Shown here piece after piece: positions 6,084-10,279 of a stretch of 10,279 nucleotides of DNA. Made by a program: the position numbers and the translations under genes. Under the pieces are notes generated by a model. That model ran no database searches, had not been told where the DNA came from, and worked only from the letters and a program-made list of their open reading frames with translations. Source of the DNA: CAYNMC01 sp964398365 (GTDB lineage: Bacteria; Patescibacteriota; Microgenomatia; UBA1400; CAYNMC01); NCBI GenBank assembly GCA_964398365.1, contig CAYNMC010000035.1, positions 1 to 10,279 on the forward strand. Direction: 5' to 3'. Position 1 is the stretch's first letter. Every line of letters starts with the position of its first letter.

Positions 6084-6552
6084 TCACCAATTAAGAGTAA
6101 AGAGCAAAGGCCAAAGAGCAAAAATAGCCAAAAATTTAATTTTGGCCGGCGTAGAAATAAGTCAGGAGTATTATTGCGAGGCGGATTCCGATGGAGATGT
6201 GGTTATTCACTCACTTTGTAATGCCTTATCAACAGCAATTGGTGGCGGCTCGCTGGATACTTGGGCGGGAGAGATGTATCGGCGCGGGATTACCGACAGC
6301 AGCAAATATTTAGAAGTTATTAAAGCAAAGATCAAAGAGCAAAAATCAAAGATCATCAACGTGGCGATTATGGTAAAAGCCAGTCGGCCGAAACTTGAGG
6401 AATATCGAGAGAAAATGCAAATCAGGCTGGCGGAAATCTTAGAAATAACAAAAAACAGGGTTGGTATTGCTTTTACCACCGGTAATGGTTTAACCGCCTG
6501 CAAAAAGGGTGGGATTATAGAAGCGACCGCCGTCGTTTTAATTTCGTCATGA
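6058..6552 (+). CDS. ispF: 2-C-methyl-D-erythritol 2,4-cyclodiphosphate synthase, divergent
   Basis: Cyclises CDP-ME 2-phosphate to MEcPP with loss of CMP; normally a trimer with one Zn per active site. 164 residues, with a strong GGGAGG ribosome site before the ATG. Zn ligands D8, H10 (GIGQDSH) and H51 are kept, as is SDGDVVIH (44-51). Much else deviates. The H of GHSDGD is D43, HALTDALLGA is HSLCNALSTA, the GDIG...FPDTD block is GGGSLDTWAGEMYRRGITDS (62-81), N-V-D-x-T-I-I is NVAIMV, and the ATTTEKLG signature is FTTGNGLT (139-146) with no Glu. An insert of about 8 residues after H10 (KSKGQRAKIAK) and KIKEQKSK at 91-98 come from simple-sequence DNA. Position between ispD and ispE, with overlaps on both sides, supports the assignment. 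Whether the chemistry is unchanged is open. Confidence 0.88.
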   Translation: MRVGIGQDSHQLRVKSKGQRAKIAKNLILAGVEISQEYYCEADSDGDVVIHSLCNALSTAIGGGSLDTWAGEMYRRGITDSSKYLEVIKAKIKEQKSKIINVAIMVKASRPKLEEYREKMQIRLAEILEITKNRVGIAFTTGNGLTACKKGGIIEATAVVLISS

Positions 6553-7436
6553 AAGTCTTAGCGCCAGCCAAGCTCAATCTGGTTCTCCATATCCTGCCTA
6601 AAAAACCGGGGGAAAAACTGCACCAAATTCGGGCGATCAACTGTCAACTGACCTTGTTTGATGAAATTACCTTGATTAATCAACCCCAAAAGCTCGAAAT
6701 TGACTGTCGTTTTGATAAAGTTTGTCGCTGTGAAAAAAAAGAATTCTGCCGTGGCCAGAAAAATTTAATTTTACAAGCAGCAGAATTGTTGAAAGGGACC
6801 TATGGTAAGCCTCATTTAGGAGTGAAAATTTCAGTGGTCAAAAAAATCCCGCCGGGTTCGGGTTTAGCTGGCGGCAGTAGTGACGCGGCGGCAGTTTTAA
6901 AAGCTTTAACCAGTCTTTGGCAATTAAAGGTAAGCGAGAAACAGTTGCAAGCGTTGGGAGCTTCTTTGGGCAGCGATGTCAATTATTGTTTAAGAGGCGG
7001 CCTTTGCGAGGTTGGCGGTTTTGGTGAGAAAGTGAAAAAATTGCCTTATAAACTGCCAAAACTCTCAGTGGTAGTCGTTATTCCTGAAATGGAAAAACCT
7101 TCTACAGCTTGGGCTTATCATCAGTTAGACAAAACCGATAAATTCGCTGAGTTGTTTGAGTCACTTAAATTGCTTAAACAAGCGATAAAAGAGCAGGACG
7201 TGGTGACTCTTTGCCAAAACCTGGTTAATGATTTTGAGCCGCTGATGACCAAAAAATATGCTGTTATTCGGGAAATTAAACAAAAACTTTTAAAATATGG
7301 GGCAAGGGCAGCCATTTTAGCCGGTTCAGGTTTAGCTATGGTTGGCTTTTTTAAGAGCCCAGCGGAAGCCAAAAATGCCAGCCAAAACTTGGAAAGAGAG
7401 TTTAAAAAAGTTTATCTGACGCAAATTTTATGCTGA
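6549..7436 (+). CDS. ispE: 4-diphosphocytidyl-2-C-methyl-D-erythritol kinase
   Basis: GHMP-superfamily kinase that phosphorylates CDP-ME at the 2-hydroxyl using ATP. 295 residues, near the usual ~285. Motif 1 is APAKLNL with K8. The ATP-binding motif is PPGSGLAGGSSDAAAVL (101-117), nearly the textbook form. LGSDVNYCLRGG (140-151) carries the catalytic Asp as D143 where many have GADVPFC. The C-terminal GHMP glycine motif is AGSGLAMVGFF (258-268). Unusual: a Cys-rich segment at 53-67 (C-x5-C-x-C-x5-C, in CRFDKVCRCEKKEFC) just before KNLILQAAELL, a region usually free of cysteines. The gene starts with ATGA over the ispF stop and its own stop overlaps the ispG start, so the run is translated as a unit. 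Identification is secure. Confidence 0.96.
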   Translation: MKVLAPAKLNLVLHILPKKPGEKLHQIRAINCQLTLFDEITLINQPQKLEIDCRFDKVCRCEKKEFCRGQKNLILQAAELLKGTYGKPHLGVKISVVKKIPPGSGLAGGSSDAAAVLKALTSLWQLKVSEKQLQALGASLGSDVNYCLRGGLCEVGGFGEKVKKLPYKLPKLSVVVVIPEMEKPSTAWAYHQLDKTDKFAELFESLKLLKQAIKEQDVVTLCQNLVNDFEPLMTKKYAVIREIKQKLLKYGARAAILAGSGLAMVGFFKSPAEAKNASQNLEREFKKVYLTQILC

Positions 7437-8506
7437 TCCAAAGACGAAAAACCAGAGAAGTTAAAATCGGTAACCGAAAAATTGGCGGGGAAAACCCGAT
7501 TCTTGTTCAGTCGATGTGCAATACCGATACGAGGGACGTTAAAGCCACGGTGAAGCAAATCAAAGAACTGGAAGCAGTCGGTTGCGAAATCATTCGGGTG
7601 GCCGTCCCGGACATGTTGGCGGCCAAAGCTTTGGCTAAAATCAAAAAGCAAATCAAAATTCCCTTGGTAGCAGACATTCATTTTGATTACCGTCTGGCAC
7701 TGGAGGCTTTAAGACAAGGGGTGGATAAACTTCGGATTAATCCCGGCAACATCGGTTCACGAGCAGAGATCGAAGCGGTGGTGAAAGAGGCTAAGGTGCG
7801 CCAGATACCGCTAAGAATAGGGATTAACAGCGGTTCTTTATCAAGAGAAATTTTGGAAAAATACCAAGGAAAGGTGACTGCTGCTGCCATGGTTGAGGCC
7901 GCAAGCAACTATCTTGAAATTTTGGAGAATTTAGGCTTTGAGCAAATCGTTGTTTCTTTAAAAGCTTCAGATGTCTTACGAACAATTGAGGCTTACCGTT
8001 TATTTAGTCGGCGCTATGATTATCCTCTTCATTTGGGGATCACCGAAGCAGGCCCAATTTTAAAAGGCGCAGTCAAGTCTGCCGTTGGTTTGGGAGTTCT
8101 TTTATATGAGGGAATTGGCGATACTTTAAGGGTTTCTTTGACTGGTGGGGTAAAAGAAGAGGTTAAAGTTGGTTTTGAAATTTTAAAGGCTTTGGGTTTG
8201 CGTCAGCATGGAGTTAATCTGATTACTTGTCCCACTTGCGGCCGGACAGAAATCAACCTTGCTTCTCTAGCCGCTCAAGTGGAAAAATATGTTGAGAAAA
8301 TTGACAAACCTTTAACCATCGCCGTCATGGGTTGTGTTGTCAACGGGCCGGGTGAAGCGCGAGAAGCCGATGTGGGTATTGCTGGCGGCAAAAAGATGGG
8401 CGTTTTGTTTGTCAAAGGTAAAGTGGTCAAGACGGTTAAAGAGGAAGCGTTGTTTGGGGAGTTGAAAAGATTGATAGATAAGATTGTTAGTGAGTTAGAG
8501 AGTTAG
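7430..8506 (+). CDS. ispG: 4-hydroxy-3-methylbut-2-en-1-yl diphosphate synthase
   Basis: Converts MEcPP to HMBPP with a [4Fe-4S] cluster and external reductant (ferredoxin or flavodoxin type). 358 residues, the normal short bacterial two-domain form with a TIM barrel then the cluster domain. VQSMCNTDT (26-34) opens the barrel, with DIHFDYRLAL (82-91), LRINPGN (101-107), GINSGSL (131-137), SLKASD (176-181), GITEAGP (203-209) and GIGDTLRVSLT (228-238). Cluster ligands are C267 and C270 (CPTCGR), C302 and E309 (GCVVNGPGE). The start overlaps the ispE stop by 7 nt. The last residues (VSELES) and the TAG stop are written in a GTTAGTGAGTTAGAGAGTTAG repeat that continues into the gap, so the native 3' end may have been altered. 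Identification is secure. Confidence 0.97.
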   Translation: MLIQRRKTREVKIGNRKIGGENPILVQSMCNTDTRDVKATVKQIKELEAVGCEIIRVAVPDMLAAKALAKIKKQIKIPLVADIHFDYRLALEALRQGVDKLRINPGNIGSRAEIEAVVKEAKVRQIPLRIGINSGSLSREILEKYQGKVTAAAMVEAASNYLEILENLGFEQIVVSLKASDVLRTIEAYRLFSRRYDYPLHLGITEAGPILKGAVKSAVGLGVLLYEGIGDTLRVSLTGGVKEEVKVGFEILKALGLRQHGVNLITCPTCGRTEINLASLAAQVEKYVEKIDKPLTIAVMGCVVNGPGEAREADVGIAGGKKMGVLFVKGKVVKTVKEEALFGELKRLIDKIVSELES

Positions 8507-8616
8507 TGAGTAGACTTAGACTGTTAGAAAGCGTGCGGAAATAATGCGGGAAATATGCGGGAATTAGTCAGACGGTTAGCTTGTTAGATATTAGACTGTT
8601 AGGTATTGAGTTGTTA
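8486..8616. repeat. GTTAG-rich repeat region covering the ispG 3' end and the gap to the next gene
   Basis: Many copies of GTTAG, AGTTAG and TTAGAC units, some in series (GTTAGTGAGTTAGAGAGTTA, 8486-8505), others scattered to 8616. The 16-mer GTTAGTGAGTTAGAGA (8486-8501) recurs exactly at 10077-10092. A diverged inverted relative occurs near 9721-9735. The 115-bp gap to the next gene holds no supported ORF. This looks like a dispersed non-coding repeat family of the genome. Confidence 0.65.
8534..8566. repeat. three 11-bp tandem units
   Basis: TGCGGAAATAA, TGCGGGAAATA and TGCGGGAATTA lie head to tail inside the GTTAG-rich gap. They are the only GC-containing block there and are not built from GTTAG. 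No function can be assigned. Confidence 0.5.
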
Positions 8617-8621
8617 GAAAA

Positions 8622-8918
8622 ATGAAAAATAAGATAAATAATTATAAAGATTTAATTATTTGGCAGAAATCAATAGATTTAGCAGTTAATATTTTTAATA
8701 TTAGTCGGAGTTTTTCCAAAGAGGAACTTTATGGCATTGTTTCCCAATTAAGGAGGGTGGCTTATTCTATTCCTTCCAATATTGCCGAAGGTTATTGTCG
8801 AGGAAGAAAACTAGAGTTAAAACAATTTTTAAAATTTGCCTACGCCTCGGCGGCAGAATTAGAAACACGGTTAATTATTTGTTATAGAATTAAATTCCTG
8901 AGTTTAAAAAAATTTTAA
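8622..8918 (+). CDS. four-helix bundle protein (23S rRNA intervening-sequence / S23 type), frame broken near the 3' end
   Basis: 98 residues to the first stop. Family signatures are plain: YKDLIIWQKSIDLA at the start, then F-x-K-E-E-LYGIVSQLRR (31-45), SIPSNIAEGYCRG (49-61), and ASAAELETRLIIC (75-87) in helix 3. Members (Pfam PF05635-like, related to the Avd protein of diversity-generating retroelements) usually have about 115-125 residues and pentamerise; their cell role is mostly unknown. Here helix 4 is missing from this frame but encoded downstream in another (8906-8985), so the gene is frameshifted in the A7 tract 8906-8912. Lower GC than the neighbours and the flanking repeats suggest a later insertion between ispG and uppS. 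There is no reverse transcriptase or template repeat here, so a DGR role is unlikely. The ribosome site is weak. Confidence 0.85.
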   Translation: MKNKINNYKDLIIWQKSIDLAVNIFNISRSFSKEELYGIVSQLRRVAYSIPSNIAEGYCRGRKLELKQFLKFAYASAAELETRLIICYRIKFLSLKKF

Positions 8919-8985
8919 GTTTTTATATTTTCAATTGACTGAAGTCTTAAAAATGCTCAGTAAAATGATTAGCAATTTATCTTAA
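8906..8985 (+). pseudogene. out-of-frame C-terminal part of the four-helix bundle gene
   Basis: With one A removed from the A7 tract at 8906-8912 the reading continues after S94 as LKNFKFLYFQLTEVL, then KMLSKMISNLS and TAA at 8983-8985. The total becomes 120 residues, the normal family length, and the end matches the family's usual final helix (E-V-L-K-M-L-x-x-x-I-x-x-L). The restored stop lies one base before the uppS ATG. The cause could be mutation, a sequencing error, or slippage. Confidence 0.7.
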
Positions 8986-8986
8986 A

Positions 8987-9682
8987 ATGTCTAACAACCT
9001 GCCTCTCCACGTTGCCTTTATCGTTGACGGCAACCGTCGTTGGGCTAGGCAAAGAGGTTTGCCGGAAGTTGCCGGTCATAAAAAGGTGGTGAATGAGGTT
9101 TTTGAAAAACTGGTTGAACATGCTGTCAAGAAAGGCATTCCTTACCTTACCTTTTGGGTTTTTTCCACGGAAAACTGGAAACGGGGAGAAAGATTTACGA
9201 AGTTCTTTTTTGCTTTACTGAAAAGAGGACTTGAGAAAAATGCCCGGGATTGTGCCCGAAAGGGTTATCGAATGAAAACCATCGGCGATCTCACGAAACT
9301 GCCTAAGACTTTAAGAAAAATGTTAGAGGATTGGCAAGAAAAAACTAAGAATAATCGGAAAATTACCATCACTATTGCCATCAATTATGGAGGAAGAGAT
9401 GAGATTCTCCGCGCCATTGAGCGCGCCAAATCAAGAATCAAGAATCAAGAATCAAGAATAACAAAAGAAGAATTTGAAAAATATCTTGATACCGCGGGTA
9501 TGCCTGATCCGGACTTAATTATCCGGCCGGGTGGCGAGCATCGCCTTTCAGGCTTTTTGCTTTGGCAGAGCGAATACAGCGAGCTTTATTTTAGTGAGGT
9601 TTTGTTTCCAGATTTTGACGTGGCGGAGTTTGAAAAAGCGTTGCAGTGGTTTGCCAGCCGCGAGAGGCGGTTTGGAAAATGA
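8987..9682 (+). CDS. uppS: undecaprenyl diphosphate synthase (cis-prenyltransferase)
   Basis: Adds IPP units in cis to an allylic diphosphate to make the C55 lipid carrier precursor for peptidoglycan; cytosolic, at the membrane. 231 residues. HVAFIVDGNRRWARQRG (8-24) carries the catalytic Asp D14; the usual GNGRW is GNRRW. GH at 30-31, VFSTENWKR (58-66), INYGGRDEI (132-140), PDLIIRPGGEHRLSGFLLWQ (175-194) and SELYFSEVLFPDFD (198-211) follow in order. The usual IRTGGE...SNFLLW is IRPGGE...SGFLLW. The variable stretch at 147-160 (AKSRIKNQESRITK) is encoded by four 7-bp repeats. No Shine-Dalgarno is visible, so translation may couple to the four-helix gene ending one base upstream, a link broken by the frameshift there. 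It completes the use of IPP made by the genes upstream. Confidence 0.95.
   Translation: MSNNLPLHVAFIVDGNRRWARQRGLPEVAGHKKVVNEVFEKLVEHAVKKGIPYLTFWVFSTENWKRGERFTKFFFALLKRGLEKNARDCARKGYRMKTIGDLTKLPKTLRKMLEDWQEKTKNNRKITITIAINYGGRDEILRAIERAKSRIKNQESRITKEEFEKYLDTAGMPDPDLIIRPGGEHRLSGFLLWQSEYSELYFSEVLFPDFDVAEFEKALQWFASRERRFGK
9429..9456 (+). repeat. heptanucleotide tandem repeat (AATCAAG)x4 inside uppS
   Basis: Four perfect AATCAAG units in a row, then AAT. They encode KSRIKNQESR in the loop between the NYGGRDE and PDLIIR blocks. Seven is not a multiple of three, so gain or loss of one unit would shift the frame and remove the C-terminal active-site part; only changes of three units keep it. Confidence 0.8.
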
Positions 9683-9690
9683 GCGGTTGG

Positions 9691-9735
9691 AGAGTGAGTA
9701 TTTCTAGCAGTCTAATACCTGACTCACTAGTTCTC
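9691..9735. terminator. possible bidirectional stem-loop between uppS and the convergent pilin-like gene
   Basis: AGTGAGT (9693-9699) pairs with ACTCACT (9722-9728) over a 22-nt loop; an alternative inner stem pairs GTATT (9698-9702) with AATAC (9714-9718). It sits between the ends of two convergent genes, where a shared terminator is expected. It is not GC-rich and has no clean T-run, so it is a weak candidate. The right arm resembles a diverged, inverted copy of the GTTAGTGAG repeat. Confidence 0.3.
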
Positions 9736-10052
9736 TAAAATATCTTTCCCAAACCGAAAACTTCTTGAATTAATTGAATGAGCCAGAAGGAAAGAAAAAG
9801 AAGAAAAAAGCCGATAAACGAAGAAAATAACCGCGCTTGAGCCTTTTTAAGTCCTTCGGGATTGCCGGCAGCAGTTAAAAAGCCAAAACCGGCAGCCAGC
9901 AGGTTAATAAATAAAATTAGACCAGCTAGCGGATAAAGATAGGTTAAAAGTGAAGAAAGAACAGCGCCAATAGTGGCGTCGGCACCGCTAAATTTAAAAC
10001 CTGAAGGCTCAGGAATGGGTTGATTCCAGCCGGGAAGGTTGAGTTGAAACAA
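9735..10052 (-). CDS. T4SS pilin-like membrane protein (LTAAGNPE subtype)
   Basis: 105 residues. No ATG is in frame before the upstream stop; TTG at 10052 is the likely start, with no ribosome site, and the repeat hairpin lies about 20 nt upstream. The N-terminus (PGWNQPIPEPSG) is proline-rich and has no signal peptide. Helix 1 is at about 36-58, loop motif GFGFLTAAGNPEGLKKAQAR at 55-74, and helix 2 at about 75-96, with a short tail ending GLGKIF. It closely resembles the gene at 2027-2359 (AGLILF, LTAAGNPE-LK, FWLIQ-I, final KIF), so these two are the nearest paralogues although 7 kb apart. It converges on uppS and follows the partial pilin-like gene at the window edge. Function as a T4SS-like pilin or channel subunit is inferred. 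Confidence 0.82.
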   Translation of the reverse strand: MFQLNLPGWNQPIPEPSGFKFSGADATIGAVLSSLLTYLYPLAGLILFINLLAAGFGFLTAAGNPEGLKKAQARLFSSFIGFFLLFLSFWLIQLIQEVFGLGKIF

Positions 10053-10055
10053 AAC

Positions 10056-10131
10056 TAGAGAGTTAGAGATTAGAGAGTTAGTGAGTTAGAGAATTTATTT
10101 TGCTAACTTTCTAACTCTCTAACAATCTAAC
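10056..10131. repeat. inverted GTTAG repeat forming a long hairpin
   Basis: GAGAGTTAGTGAGTTAG (10073-10089) faces CTAACTTTCTAACTCTC (10103-10119): 15 of 17 pairs, 13-nt loop. The arms extend further out with bulges (AGTTAGAGATTAG against CTAACAATCTAAC). The left arm holds the exact 16-mer found at 8486. It fills the gap between two pilin-like genes and could act as a terminator, processing site or REP-like element. No ORF is supported here. Confidence 0.65.
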
Positions 10132-10279
10132 CTACCTGCTAATTTCCATAATCGGTAACCCAATGATTCTTATTAAGAATACCGAGAAAATGATAAAAAG
10201 TAAACCAATAATTGCTGAAGTTAAGCGTTCTTGTCCAACTTTAACTTTTTCCGGATTACCGGCAGATGTAAGAATGGTG
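10132..10279 (-). CDS. T4SS pilin-like membrane protein, N-terminus beyond window
   Basis: C-terminal 48 residues of a minus-strand gene ending at TAG 10134-10132. The visible part begins with the loop motif TILTSAGNPEKVKVGQERLT and continues with helix 2 (about SAIIGLLFIIFSVFLIRIIG) and the short tail LPIMEISR. The loop belongs to the LTAAGNPE subtype of the genes at 2027 and 9735. It is thus an eighth family member and shows that the array goes on to the right of the window. Start, signal peptide and helix 1 cannot be seen. Role inferred as for the other copies. Confidence 0.72.
   Translation of the reverse strand, partial: TILTSAGNPEKVKVGQERLTSAIIGLLFIIFSVFLIRIIGLPIMEISR

Noticed and set aside
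8486..8616. GTTAG repeats as a CRISPR array
   Set aside because: Units are 5-16 bp, irregularly spaced, with no unique spacers of constant length and no cas genes.
8622..8985. Four-helix gene as an Avd of a diversity-generating retroelement
   Set aside because: No reverse transcriptase, and no template/variable repeat pair is visible; the protein fits the broader stand-alone S23-type family.
9684..9734. Small RNA between uppS and the convergent pilin-like gene
   Set aside because: Only a weak, A/T-rich stem with competing alternatives and no promoter; a terminator is the simpler reading.

Overview
The window looks like a chromosomal piece of a Candidate Phyla Radiation (Patescibacteria) bacterium, perhaps Microgenomates-like. 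This placement is inferred. It rests on the many small two-helix VirB2/T4SS-pilin-type proteins, divergent MEP-pathway enzymes, a four-helix-bundle (S23/IVS-type) gene, moderate GC with many A/T homopolymers, and intergenic GTTAG-type repeats. TGA acts as a normal stop and tryptophan uses TGG, so the code looks standard and not the UGA-glycine code of Gracilibacteria/SR1. No rRNA, tRNA or CRISPR was seen.

Layout. (1) Positions 1-2359, minus strand: six small membrane proteins in tandem (the first cut by the window edge). All share two hydrophobic helices joined by a motif of the type WLTSGGD / LTAAGNPE. A recognisable -35/-10 pair lies just upstream of the first gene of this run. (2) Positions 2410-3340, plus strand: an ECF-like sigma factor, divergent from the pilin run across about 50 bp, overlapped by a reading frame for a two-helix membrane protein with no good start codon. 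(3) Positions 3371-8506, plus strand: a tight run of isoprenoid genes, ispH, dxr (ispC), ispD, ispF, ispE, ispG, with most junctions overlapping. Every MEP step after Dxs is present; dxs itself is not in the window. (4) Positions 8486-8985: a repeat-rich gap, then an AT-rich four-helix-bundle gene split by a one-base shift in an A7 tract. (5) Positions 8987-9682: uppS, which uses the C5 units to build undecaprenyl diphosphate for the cell wall. (6) Positions 9735-10279, minus strand: two more pilin-like genes, separated by a hairpin made of the same GTTAG repeats.

How it works together. The plus-strand cluster is a nearly complete route from DXP to IPP/DMAPP, plus the cis-prenyltransferase that makes the bactoprenol precursor. 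The minus-strand genes would supply membrane-embedded pilin-like subunits for a type IV secretion/conjugation-like surface apparatus; no VirB4, VirB6 or coupling ATPase is in view. The divergent sigma factor is a candidate regulator of the pilin run, by position only.

Points for a second look: the pilin paralogue array interrupted by the isoprenoid cluster; two reading frames (sigma/membrane protein and four-helix bundle) each of which becomes continuous if one A is removed from an A7 tract; an IspF and a Dxr lacking several usually conserved active-site residues; a heptanucleotide repeat inside uppS; and K/S/Q-rich simple-sequence inserts in coding regions.
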